From positions 558,001-622,000 of the forward strand of contig NZ_DF968183.1 in assembly GCF_001192835.1 (NCBI RefSeq): a stretch of DNA of 64,000 nucleotides, given 5' to 3'. The DNA comes from Lentimicrobium saccharophilum. Its GTDB lineage: Bacteria > Bacteroidota > Bacteroidia > Bacteroidales > Lentimicrobiaceae. The translations under genes and the position numbers were made by a program. Under the pieces are notes generated by a model. That model was not told where the DNA came from and searched no databases. It saw only the letters and a list, made by a program, of their open reading frames with translations. How positions within the stretch are numbered: the first letter of the stretch is position 1; each line of letters begins with the position of its first letter. Below are positions 9,242 through 17,846 of the stretch, one piece after another.

Positions 9242-9244
9242 CAG

Positions 9245-9249
9245 GGAGG
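9245..9249 (+). promoter_or_regulatory. Shine-Dalgarno site (GGAGG)
   Basis: A strong GGAGG lies 4 nt before the ATG at 9254. Such sites are uncommon in this window, where most starts lack one, so it supports the start of the second permease gene. Confidence 0.6.
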
Positions 9250-9253
9250 AACT

Positions 9254-10486
9254 ATGGCACCATTGATACCACAGGGATTTATTAATCCGGATCTGAGCTT
9301 GTTTTTCGCCTTCGTGATCGGACTTGGCTTTGGTTATGTACTTGAACAGGCGGGCTTTTCCACTTCACGAAAACTGGCCGGTGTTTTTTATGGTTACGAT
9401 TTTGTCGTACTGAGGGTTTTCTTTACCGCTGCCATTACCGCAGCAATCGGACTCCTGCTGTTTACATACATGGGATGGGTAGACTATGACCTGCTTTATA
9501 TAAATCCGACATTCCTCTGGTCGGCAATTGTCGGCGGGGTAATTATGGGGTTTGGATTTATCCTGGGAGGTTTCTGCCCCGGCACCAGCATGGTTGCAGC
9601 CATTATCGGTAAAATTGACGCCATGTTGTTTATCCTCGGCATGATGGGAGGGATATTCTTCTTCGGCGCTTTTTACAATACTTTTGAGCCGCTTTATAAC
9701 GGTTCGGCACTGGGCAGTATCTTCGTGTTCGACTCCCTGGGCCTTTCCCGTGATTTATTCCTGTTTTTGCTCGTGGTCATAGCGGTGGCAGCATTTATCA
9801 TCACACGAAAAATTGAAGACAAAGTAAATGGCATTCAATCAGAAAAAGGGCTGTTCCATTCTTCCTATGCAATTCCCTTTGCATTTATAAGTGGCCTGGC
9901 GCTGCTGATCTTAATTCTTCCCGACCAGCCCCACTCAAAATGGTATGAAACTGATCCGCAAAGCCTGCTGGAAGAAACGGTTTCCGGCGACCGCTATATG
10001 CAACCCGAAGAACTGGCATACAAAATCCTACACCCCGATGAAAACGACCTTGTTATCGTTGATGTAAGACCGGTTGAAGCTTTCAGGCAATTCAGACTGC
10101 CGGGGTCCATCAATATTCCGCTCGAAAATATTCAGAGCCGCGAGAACAGGCGGAGGCTCAAAAACACCGGCAAAGAAATCCTGCTATACAGCCATGGCTC
10201 AACGAGCGCCGACCAGGCTTGGATGTTTCTGCGAAGGGCAGGGCTGGAAAACATCCGCGTTCTGAAAGGCGGCCTCAATAATTTCTTTACCGGATTCTTT
10301 GCGGAGCAGGAAATTCCCGCCTCAGGCAAATACAGTGAAAAAGAACAATTTGAAAGACGCTTTGTCGAACGGGCTGCAAAAGCATTCAGAGAAGGGGAAG
10401 CTTCCCGCAAAACTCCCTCCGCCGCACAACCGGTAAGGACTCTGATAAACATTCAGCCACCCGCAGCGGGCAAAGGTGGCTGCTGA
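9254..10486 (+). CDS. YeeE/YedE sulfur permease fused to a cysteine-less rhodanese domain, GGC tail
   Basis: The 410-residue protein has an N-terminal membrane part (about residues 10-225, many helices) with the YeeE/YedE signature GGFCPGTSMVAA, then a soluble rhodanese-like domain (about 245-360: IVDVRPVEAFRQFRLPGSINIP and VLKGGLNNFFTGFF). In that domain the active loop reads LLYSHGSTSADQAW, with serine where the catalytic cysteine should be, so it cannot form the usual loop persulfide. The protein ends AAGKGGC. Apart from the permease cysteine, this tail residue is the only cysteine present. The stop codon overlaps the next ATG by one base, indicating translational coupling. Likely role: importing or exporting a reduced sulfur species, with the degenerate domain as docking or relay site. 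Confidence 0.87.
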   Translation: MAPLIPQGFINPDLSLFFAFVIGLGFGYVLEQAGFSTSRKLAGVFYGYDFVVLRVFFTAAITAAIGLLLFTYMGWVDYDLLYINPTFLWSAIVGGVIMGFGFILGGFCPGTSMVAAIIGKIDAMLFILGMMGGIFFFGAFYNTFEPLYNGSALGSIFVFDSLGLSRDLFLFLLVVIAVAAFIITRKIEDKVNGIQSEKGLFHSSYAIPFAFISGLALLILILPDQPHSKWYETDPQSLLEETVSGDRYMQPEELAYKILHPDENDLVIVDVRPVEAFRQFRLPGSINIPLENIQSRENRRRLKNTGKEILLYSHGSTSADQAWMFLRRAGLENIRVLKGGLNNFFTGFFAEQEIPASGKYSEKEQFERRFVERAAKAFREGEASRKTPSAAQPVRTLINIQPPAAGKGGC

Positions 10487-11184
10487 TGAGTTACCCGGCG
10501 AAGACAATCCGGTCAGCAATAAAAAACATAATTCGTAAAGTCAGAGCACTGCTTAAGAAAAAAATTATGGAAAGAGCAAACGACAAGATGCTGAATTACG
10601 CCTTAATGGCATTTTTCGGATTACTGATACTGATCATGGTATTTCAATGGTGGAAAGCGCCTTCCTATACCTTGTCATCCGATGAGGTGCAGCAGGTAAT
10701 ATCGGAAAAAGGGAAAATGATCCTTCCTGAAGAACTGAAATCCATGATGGATGATGGAACGATTAAACAATACACACTGGTGAAACTCGGAGAGAATACT
10801 GATAACGGAATCAGTGGATTCGGAAAGACAATCCGCATCCCCCTCGCCGGCCTGCTGGATCATGACAACCTGAAGCTCCTCAAAAATGAGCAAAGTCTCA
10901 TACTGATCGCTGATTTTGAATCAGAGTCGATGATGGCGATGCATTTACTGACTGCAAAAGGCTTTAAAAACATCCGGGCGGTCTCCAACAATCTGGCATT
11001 TTTCAAAAGTTCCATTCAGAATAACTATAAACCGGGGTTTGCAGCATCACACACCGAGAAAGCCCGCTGGGATTATGCCAGGTTTTTCAGAAGTGAATCC
11101 ACGGGGGGGGTGCCTAAAACCGGAAGTCCGGGCCCGCAAATCCCGGGCGCGCCAAAAGTGATCAAGGCAGGAGGAGGATGCTAG
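10486..11184 (+). CDS. Membrane-anchored degenerate rhodanese with C-terminal GGGC
   Basis: The start at 10486 overlaps the previous stop by one base (TGATG); an ATG at 10567 (MERANDKMLNY) is the alternative. The 232-residue product has a basic N-terminus, one membrane helix (about residues 38-57 from the upstream start) and a soluble domain that resembles the rhodanese part of the preceding protein: LILIADFESESMMAMHLL then GFKNIRAVSNNLAFF. The catalytic-loop cysteine is absent. After a Gly/Pro-rich linker the chain ends KAGGGC, and that terminal residue is the only cysteine in the whole protein. I infer a scaffold or sulfur carrier for the operon. It is the last gene of the cluster. Confidence 0.75.
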   Translation: MSYPAKTIRSAIKNIIRKVRALLKKKIMERANDKMLNYALMAFFGLLILIMVFQWWKAPSYTLSSDEVQQVISEKGKMILPEELKSMMDDGTIKQYTLVKLGENTDNGISGFGKTIRIPLAGLLDHDNLKLLKNEQSLILIADFESESMMAMHLLTAKGFKNIRAVSNNLAFFKSSIQNNYKPGFAASHTEKARWDYARFFRSESTGGVPKTGSPGPQIPGAPKVIKAGGGC

Positions 11185-11237
11185 GCCTGCCGATGTGTAA
11201 AAGGCCCCTGAGTTTGATTGATGATTGAGTGGCTGAA

Positions 11238-11435
11238 TTACTTTTTTCGCCTCTGATTATATCTTTCGATGATTTCAGCTTCCCGGCTTTTATCAGAAAT
11301 AAAGATCGTCGTTTTGCCTCCGTCAAGAACTATCGCGTGTTTACCCTTCACTGAACCACAGCTTGCCGCTATCTGAGGGGTGATTGCCTGAATTGTTTTT
11401 TGTCTTTGAGCCGACATAGGCCTGTTTTTCTTCAT
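11238..11435 (-). CDS. Small basic hypothetical protein
   Basis: A 65-residue open frame starting at an ATG (11435). A TTG seven codons upstream at 11456 also opens the frame but is less likely. The sequence (MKKNRPMSAQRQKTIQAITP ... RYNQRRKK) is basic at both ends with a short hydrophobic, possibly beta-strand centre (HAIVLDGGKTTIFIS). I recognise no family. It lies alone between the sulfur operon and the acyltransferase gene. Codon use and composition are plausible for a real gene, but this rests on length and composition only. Confidence 0.45.
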   Translation of the reverse strand: MKKNRPMSAQRQKTIQAITPQIAASCGSVKGKHAIVLDGGKTTIFISDKSREAEIIERYNQRRKK

Positions 11436-11597
11436 AGTATTTGTATTCTCTGACAAGATACAAACTATTGACAGATAAACAATTATTTAATAATACAAAC
11501 AAGAGGATTTTACATATTTTTAACACTTTCCCATCCCGTTTGATGCGGACAAAGATTATGTCCCTCAGGTAATAAGAAAAATCATCCGCATTATTTG

Positions 11598-11605
11598 TAC
11601 TTTTG
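11598..11605 (+). promoter_or_regulatory. Bacteroidota -7 element (TACTTTTG)
   Basis: TACTTTTG matches TAnnTTTG and lies 28 bp before the ATG of the acyltransferase gene. No TTTG is present at the expected -33 position. Confidence 0.55.
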
Positions 11606-11633
11606 ACATTCCAATAAATGGTAAACCTGCATA

Positions 11634-12509
11634 ATGGATTTCCTGAATAAGTTTATGGGTACATTGTTGTATGGCCTGCTGAAACTTACTGCTTACCTTC
11701 CGCTGAAACTCCTGTACTTAAAAGCTGATGCGATCAGTTTTATTGCTGAAAAGATCATCCGTTACAGGTATCCTGTTATTATTCAAAATCTTTCCCGTGC
11801 TTTTCCCGAAAAAAACTACCATGAGATAAAAGAAGTTGCCCATCAGTTCTACAGGCATTTCTTCAGGGTTTTTGCAGAAGTAATCAGGAGTCAGGCAATG
11901 AAACCCGAGGAAGCCAGAAAAAGGTACAATCTGACAAACCCTGAACTTATCAGGGAACTGCACCGGAATAAACTGAATATTCTCGTGCTTGGCGGGCACT
12001 GGGGCAACTGGGAGTGGCTGATTATGACACCCCTGTTCTTCAGCTTCAGCACTTATACATTATATAAACCACTGAGCAGCAAGACTACAGAGTATCTTAT
12101 GGCACGGATCCGCAGGCATTTTGGCATGAAGTTATTGCCAATGCAACAAGCCGGCAGATTCATTCTCAGCAAAAAAGATTTCCCGGCACTCTATTTCTTT
12201 ATCGGGGATCAATCCCCTTCGCATAAGAATCCGGAATACCGCTTTAACTTTCTTAATCAGCCCAGCTTTTTCTTCAACGGGGGAGCCAGGCTTGCCATGG
12301 CCACAAAATCAGCAGTGATTTATCAGTCAATCAGCAGAACAAAACCAGGATTCTATGATGTTACATTCCGGCTTGTTTCTCTTCCCGGCGATGGACAGAA
12401 TGAGCAGGATATCCTCCGGAAATATGTGACATTGCTTGAAGCAGACATTCATAGCAAACCGGCTTATTGGCTATGGTCGCACAAACGATGGAAACACCGG
12501 GCAGAATAA
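11634..12509 (+). CDS. LpxL/HtrB-family lysophospholipid (lipid A) acyltransferase
   Basis: The 291-residue protein belongs to the bacterial lipid A biosynthesis acyltransferase family, which adds secondary acyl chains to lipid A at the inner face of the inner membrane. The catalytic HX4E motif is present as GGHWGNWEW (His122, Glu127). An N-terminal hydrophobic segment (about 8-30) anchors it, and FIGDQSP and FNGGARLA match later conserved blocks. Length is usual for the family. It is convergent with the acetyltransferase gene, with only 11 bp between stops. Members of this family also include ornithine-lipid and other acyltransferases, so the acceptor is not certain. Confidence 0.88.
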   Translation: MDFLNKFMGTLLYGLLKLTAYLPLKLLYLKADAISFIAEKIIRYRYPVIIQNLSRAFPEKNYHEIKEVAHQFYRHFFRVFAEVIRSQAMKPEEARKRYNLTNPELIRELHRNKLNILVLGGHWGNWEWLIMTPLFFSFSTYTLYKPLSSKTTEYLMARIRRHFGMKLLPMQQAGRFILSKKDFPALYFFIGDQSPSHKNPEYRFNFLNQPSFFFNGGARLAMATKSAVIYQSISRTKPGFYDVTFRLVSLPGDGQNEQDILRKYVTLLEADIHSKPAYWLWSHKRWKHRAE

Positions 12510-12520
12510 ATGGGCTGAAT

Positions 12521-13234
12521 TTATGGCTTTGACACCCTGGCCCAGGTAAGCCGGTTTCTGACGATAAAACCAAGACTTCCGAACAACCCTAGCGAAGCGA
12601 TATTGGTTGGCTCGATATGAGCAAAAACCGGCCTTCCTTTCTGATGTACTTTTCGCGACATTGCACTTACCAGCCTGCGCGCAAACCCTCTTCCCCTGTA
12701 TGCATCAAGCACATGCAGCATACCTACGGAGCCGTCATCATGGGTCATTATCCATGCAACCGGTGATTGCTGATACCTGATACAGTATCCGCCACCCAGC
12801 TCCAGACGTTTTGTCAGATAATCCATGTTAAGAAATTGCTGGTACTTTGAATTGTCATAAACATAACGCAGATCATCGGGCCGGAGCTGATCAATATCTG
12901 CAGCCGGTTCCGGAAACACTGACAGATTCAGGAAAAGTCTGTAGCAACTGATGGACCAGGCTACCCTGTAAGTTTTATTGATCCAATCAAAAAGATGACT
13001 GTCCGAAACTACGATGAATTGTCTTTGGCCATGTTTACCGAAGAAGTTTTTGATAAATCCGGCATCTGCATTGTGACTGAAATGGCACCATTCTTCATCT
13101 GACTGAAAGCGACACATCAGCATGCCGGTCTGTTCCATTACTTCGAGCAAAGGATATTCTTCAGCCAGGCAAAGGATTGAAACATTCTGCTCGGGCTCTT
13201 TAAGGAGAAGTTGCCTGTTTTCCTCTGTCAGCAT
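12521..13234 (-). CDS. GNAT-family N-acetyltransferase
   Basis: The 237-residue product starting at ATG 13234 has a C-terminal GNAT fold. The acetyl-CoA binding motif appears as VLDAYRGRGFARRLVSAMS (about residues 170-188), followed by PVFAHIEPTNIASLGLFGSLGF, the usual strand-helix end of the FR47-like subfamily. The N-terminal 110 residues are poorly conserved and may hold the substrate pocket. A TTG eight codons upstream at 13258 is an alternative start. Substrate unknown. It follows the LytTR regulator gene on the same strand with a 70-bp gap and might be co-transcribed. Confidence 0.8.
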   Translation of the reverse strand: MLTEENRQLLLKEPEQNVSILCLAEEYPLLEVMEQTGMLMCRFQSDEEWCHFSHNADAGFIKNFFGKHGQRQFIVVSDSHLFDWINKTYRVAWSISCYRLFLNLSVFPEPAADIDQLRPDDLRYVYDNSKYQQFLNMDYLTKRLELGGGYCIRYQQSPVAWIMTHDDGSVGMLHVLDAYRGRGFARRLVSAMSRKVHQKGRPVFAHIEPTNIASLGLFGSLGFIVRNRLTWARVSKP

Positions 13235-13304
13235 TCCGAAAGCTATTATTGTTGGCAAAATTGTTCATAATCAGCACATTTCCCCCTTCTCCAGACTAAA
13301 ACAA

Positions 13305-14060
13305 CTAACCTAACCACTCTTTAAATTTGGTGACTTTATCGCGGCTGACAAAAATCTCTTTGTCGGATGAAGGCACGAGTTCGAGCTTCAGCCTGCCTTT
13401 GGGATAGATATGTATGTTCTTTACCGAACTTATTTTAACCAGGAACTGGCGGTTGATCCTGAAAAATTCTTTTGGATTTAACATGGTAGTAAGCTCATCA
13501 AGGCTGAAATCAACGGGATACTGGTGGTTATCGTTCACAACCATAAAAGTGATGCCGGCTTCAGAATAAAACCATGATATTTCGGAAATGCTGTAACTTT
13601 TGATTTTCTGTCCGACGGTAATCGAAAAACGCTCCTTGTAATTTTCCTCACTGCTGCCTGAAAACATCCTGAACAGCGACTCAATGTCAGGTTGGGAATT
13701 CGGGCGGCTGAATTCCCTGAATTTATCGAGGCTCCTTGCCAGTTCCTCCTGAACAATAGGTTTAAGCAGATAGTCTATACTGCGGAGCTTAAACGCCCTG
13801 ATCGCGTATTCATCATAGGCCGTGGTAAAGATGACCGGCGCATCCACTTTTACCTTCTCAAAAATGGCAAAACTCAGGTCATCTTCAAGATGAATATCAA
13901 GAAAAATCAGATCGGGCGAAGGATGGTTGCGAAACCATGTAACTGAATCTTCCACCGATTCGAGTTTTGCTATTACTTCAACCGAACTGTCACAATTCCT
14001 GATCATACCTTCAAGCCTGCGGGCGGCCAGTTCTTCGTCTTCGATGATTACAACTTTCAT
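13305..14060 (-). CDS. LytTR-family response regulator
   Basis: The 251-residue protein has an N-terminal receiver domain with acidic pocket IIEDEE, phosphoacceptor Asp55 (LIFLDIHLED) and conserved Lys at about 103 (DYLLKPI). Residues about 150-250 form a LytTR DNA-binding domain (FSITVGQKIKSYSISEISWF ... NPKEFFRINRQFLVKISSVK). LytTR proteins bind paired direct repeats and often control exopolysaccharide, secretion or sensory genes. The histidine kinase gene lies immediately upstream on the same strand (66-bp gap), so the two form a LytS/LytR-type pair. Confidence 0.93.
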   Translation of the reverse strand: MKVVIIEDEELAARRLEGMIRNCDSSVEVIAKLESVEDSVTWFRNHPSPDLIFLDIHLEDDLSFAIFEKVKVDAPVIFTTAYDEYAIRAFKLRSIDYLLKPIVQEELARSLDKFREFSRPNSQPDIESLFRMFSGSSEENYKERFSITVGQKIKSYSISEISWFYSEAGITFMVVNDNHQYPVDFSLDELTTMLNPKEFFRINRQFLVKISSVKNIHIYPKGRLKLELVPSSDKEIFVSRDKVTKFKEWLG

Positions 14061-14126
14061 AACGGATTCATTTAATGAGTCTGAAAATTTTAACGATGGT
14101 TAAATTCTTTGAGCATGATCGATTAT

Positions 14127-17100
14127 TCAGAGTAATGGAATTCTTACCACAAACTTCTTATCTTCCTCACCCGAGAACATCTTCCGCTCGGTAAAGAAAG
14201 CATAACGACTTGCAATGTTGTTAAGACCTACTCCGGTTGACTGCACATAAACCTCTCTTACCTGAAGATTATTCTCTACCACAAGGTAATCGCCTTCGCT
14301 GTATATGTCTATCAGCAATGGCTGTTTCTTCGAAAAGGTATTGTGCTTGATGGCATTCTCAATCAACAGCTGTAAAGCCAACGGAACCACCTTTTGCTGC
14401 AGTTTTTCATCCTCAAGGTTGACATTAACTTTCATCTTGCCTGAAAACCTGATGTCGAGCAAAAATGTATAGGCTTTCAGAAAGTCGAGTTCAGTTTCCA
14501 GGGTCACGAGATCTTTATCCTTATTCTCAAGCACATAGCGATATACCATTGACAGACGAAGGGTAAACTGCTCGGCCAGATCAGGCTCAACCTTAATAAG
14601 CGATGTAAGCACATTCAGGCTGTTAAACAGAAAGTGCGGGTTTACCTGACTTCTGAGGGTTTCAAACTGCGACTGCAGGTTCTCCTTCTGAAGCCGGAGC
14701 AACTCATTTTTACGCGTCTCCAGTTCAAGTGAATAGGACTGAACTTTAATTCTTGACTCGGAATAGCTCTTTTCAAGCACTGTAACATACTTTTCAAGCT
14801 CTGCTTCAAGCTTTTTCTGTTCCGTAATATCCTGTACCAGTGAAGCCAGGCCGATAACATTGCCGGATTCATTTTTCAGCGGGGTGTTGTACCAGTTGCA
14901 GATGATGGTGTGCCCCTCCTTTGTCAGATTTTCGTTGGTACTTCGTTGTCCGCCCGATTGCTGCAGTATTTCCATCGAAAGCTGCTGTATCTCCTCCATG
15001 ATATGTTCAGGAACAATCAGGTTAAAGGCATATTCGCCAAGCACTTCCTCTTTTGAATATCCGAAAATCTTTTCTGCGGCAGGATTCCAGTCGGTGACTT
15101 CCATCTTTTCATTCCACTCGATATATGCAAGCGGGGTTTCCCTGAAGTGCAGGGTAAGCCGCTCGTTCACCCTTCTCAACTCCTCTTCCGACCGCTTACG
15201 TTGCGTAATATCATGGACAATAGCTATAATGAACGGTTTACCTTCCATTTCAAAATAGCTGGCCGATATCTCCACCAGGACAGTCTGACCATCTTTGCCG
15301 CGCGACTTGCGCATCGGTACGAAATGAAAGCGGTTGAGCCGGTCGAGAATTTTAATGGTATCGTCAGGTTCGGCGGCAAGCTGATCGATGTGCATCTGCA
15401 ACAACTCTTCGGTTGAATAACCATAAATACGGACTGCTGACTGGTTTACGTCAACGATCTTGCCGTTTTCCTTATCAATCAGAAAAATGGCATCTCCCGC
15501 TGTATTAAAGATACTCCGGTACCTGGCTTCACTTTCACGGAGCAATTCTTCCGCTTTCCGCCGGTCGCTGATATCCATATGCGAACCGGCCATGCGGTAA
15601 GCCTTGCCATTGTCGTCACGCAGACAAACGCCCCTGGCCAGAATCCAGCGATATTCTCCGGAACTGTGCAACAGACGGTATTCAGGATTATATACCGGTA
15701 CTTTGCCTTCGATAAAATCCCTGTTGGCTTTCAGCACCCTGTCCCTGTCATCCGGATGAATGCGGTTTTCCCATTCTGAAAGTTCATTATGCATTTCATC
15801 CGGTTCAAGGCCCAGAATGGCTTTGTAATGATTCGAGAAATAAACCTTGCCTGATTCCAGATTCCAATCGAAGATTCCTTCATTTACCCCTTCAACGGCA
15901 AGTGCAAAGCGTTGTTCACTTTCAATCAGCGCCTGCTGGGCTGCTTTGCGTTCGGTAATATCACGGATATAGGTCTGTGTGGCAATTCTGCCATTGTATG
16001 TGATGATGCCGTTGTTAAACTCTACCGGTTTAAGCGTTCCGTCCTTCTGAACCAGCACTGACTCATAAATCGGCGGAACCGCCTCTCCCTGCTGTCTTCG
16101 CCGGTAAATATCGATAATCTTCTTCCGCTCATTTTCCGCAATATACTTAACAAATGGCGTATTTAATATTTCAGCTACCTCATACCCAAGGATATTGGCC
16201 ATCATCTGGTTAATAAACTTCACTTCCCCATCCTGAAGTATCACTATGCCATCGTTGGCCCTTTCGATCAGTGAACGGTATTTTTCTTCACTCTCGCGCA
16301 ATTGTCTTGCAGCTTCCACCTGGCTTGAAACATCGCGCATGATAACATACGATGCCGGGCGGCCTTCATATTCGATGGTACTGCTGTTGAATTCAAGATT
16401 GACCCTCCGACCCGATTTCGAAATTCCGATGGTAGAATAAATCGATGGTACCTTTTCACCTGCCATCCTTCGCATATGAAGTTTTGTGAGGGCTTCCTGC
16501 TCCTCGGGCGCAATCAGCTCAGAGAAGTTTTTCCCGATCAGCTCCTGCGCAGTGTATTCGGTAATTTCACAAAAGGCCGGATTTACATATTTAAAAACAC
16601 CATCCTGAGTGATGAATATGCCGTCTTTTGCCTGACTGACCAGGTTACGGTATTTTTCTTCAGAATCACGCAATGCCATTTCAGCCTTACGCCGTGCACT
16701 GATATTTCTGGAAACGCCGAGCATCTCAATAAGTTCTCCGTTTTCGTCGGTTATTAAGGTTGCGGCAACTTCAATCCAAACAGTAGATCCATCGCGACAT
16801 GTCTGCTCTAATTCTCCGACAGAAAATGAAATATCATCATTGCCTTGCCTGAAGTCACTGATAACCTTATCGAGCAACCTGTTTACCTTTACGGCACTTT
16901 CTCCGGTAAATGAATCTTCCAGCCGCATCCGCATTACCTCTTCGGCCGTAAAGCCCCGCAGCTTTTCAACGGAGGGGCTTATCCAGGTAAACTTCCGCCG
17001 CCGGAGGTCAAGGGTCCATACGACATCCTGCATGTTTTCTGTCAGAATCCGGTATCTGTTGTCGCTGATTCTGAGGGCGGTAGAGCAGGCATAGTTTGCA

Positions 17101-17684
17101 GCTGCACCACGGTTGTTCACAAACGCGATCACCACACCGGCGGCCAATGCGCCGATCAGATAGATACCCGATCCCAGAAGAACCGGATAGGCAGGGAGAC
17201 TGTCTCCGAGCAGCCACAAGCCGGATACATAGATCAGAAGAAACAAAATTGCGTGCAGAATCAGTCTAAGATACCTGAAGGGCACAAATGACAACCAGAC
17301 AATCACCACCAGGGCTATACCGCCCCACATATACGAATCGAAACCTCCGGTGAGTGATGAGATAAGCGTTGCACTCAGCGCCCATATGTAAAAGGATGAA
17401 TAGGTCAGCCACTTAACCTTATGAAGATAGGGAGTATAAATTGCAAAAAACAGGTTAAAGATTAGCAGCAGGGCTGTGCCAGTCCTTACCAGAAACAGGG
17501 CATCACCTGCCGGTGCTTTGTTAATATGGTCGAGCAATACCCCCAATGCCAGCACAAAAATGGCGGCTATCGTGATGGTAATCAGCACACTTCTGATCCC
17601 GAGCTCACGAAACCTGATGAAATCCCTGTCCTCGTTGATGGCTTCCAGGTCACGGATTATCTTCAGAATGGGATTCAGGATCAT
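14127..17684 (-). CDS. LytS-type sensor histidine kinase with six PAS domains
   Basis: The 1185-residue protein begins with six predicted membrane helices (about residues 30-205) and no large periplasmic domain. Six PAS modules follow, each opening with a recognisable core such as YRILTENMQDVVWTLD, YRNLVSQAKDGIFITQDG, YRSLIERANDGIVILQDG, VEGVNEGIFDWN, YRSIFNTAGDAIFLID and FRETPLAYIEW, several with a PAC segment. A coiled coil (KLEAELEKYVTVLEKSYSES) leads to the His_kinase domain with the phosphorylation motif NPHFLFNSLN, then an HATPase domain with LLIENAIKHN and a short G box (STGVGLNNIASRY). The signal is unknown. It is encoded directly ahead of its LytTR partner. Confidence 0.93.
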   Translation of the reverse strand: MILNPILKIIRDLEAINEDRDFIRFRELGIRSVLITITIAAIFVLALGVLLDHINKAPAGDALFLVRTGTALLLIFNLFFAIYTPYLHKVKWLTYSSFYIWALSATLISSLTGGFDSYMWGGIALVVIVWLSFVPFRYLRLILHAILFLLIYVSGLWLLGDSLPAYPVLLGSGIYLIGALAAGVVIAFVNNRGAAANYACSTALRISDNRYRILTENMQDVVWTLDLRRRKFTWISPSVEKLRGFTAEEVMRMRLEDSFTGESAVKVNRLLDKVISDFRQGNDDISFSVGELEQTCRDGSTVWIEVAATLITDENGELIEMLGVSRNISARRKAEMALRDSEEKYRNLVSQAKDGIFITQDGVFKYVNPAFCEITEYTAQELIGKNFSELIAPEEQEALTKLHMRRMAGEKVPSIYSTIGISKSGRRVNLEFNSSTIEYEGRPASYVIMRDVSSQVEAARQLRESEEKYRSLIERANDGIVILQDGEVKFINQMMANILGYEVAEILNTPFVKYIAENERKKIIDIYRRRQQGEAVPPIYESVLVQKDGTLKPVEFNNGIITYNGRIATQTYIRDITERKAAQQALIESEQRFALAVEGVNEGIFDWNLESGKVYFSNHYKAILGLEPDEMHNELSEWENRIHPDDRDRVLKANRDFIEGKVPVYNPEYRLLHSSGEYRWILARGVCLRDDNGKAYRMAGSHMDISDRRKAEELLRESEARYRSIFNTAGDAIFLIDKENGKIVDVNQSAVRIYGYSTEELLQMHIDQLAAEPDDTIKILDRLNRFHFVPMRKSRGKDGQTVLVEISASYFEMEGKPFIIAIVHDITQRKRSEEELRRVNERLTLHFRETPLAYIEWNEKMEVTDWNPAAEKIFGYSKEEVLGEYAFNLIVPEHIMEEIQQLSMEILQQSGGQRSTNENLTKEGHTIICNWYNTPLKNESGNVIGLASLVQDITEQKKLEAELEKYVTVLEKSYSESRIKVQSYSLELETRKNELLRLQKENLQSQFETLRSQVNPHFLFNSLNVLTSLIKVEPDLAEQFTLRLSMVYRYVLENKDKDLVTLETELDFLKAYTFLLDIRFSGKMKVNVNLEDEKLQQKVVPLALQLLIENAIKHNTFSKKQPLLIDIYSEGDYLVVENNLQVREVYVQSTGVGLNNIASRYAFFTERKMFSGEEDKKFVVRIPLL

Positions 17685-17846
17685 AATAAGCGTAGTTTAA
17701 AATAAAATCAAATATCGTAAAACATTTTAAACCATCTGACCACCCGGAATGGATTCACAAAACATTTGTCAGATTTCAGTTGAGGAAACGGCGGGAATTA
17801 AAATTCGCATATCCGGCATAGAATTAGTATTCAATTGATTTAAAGA

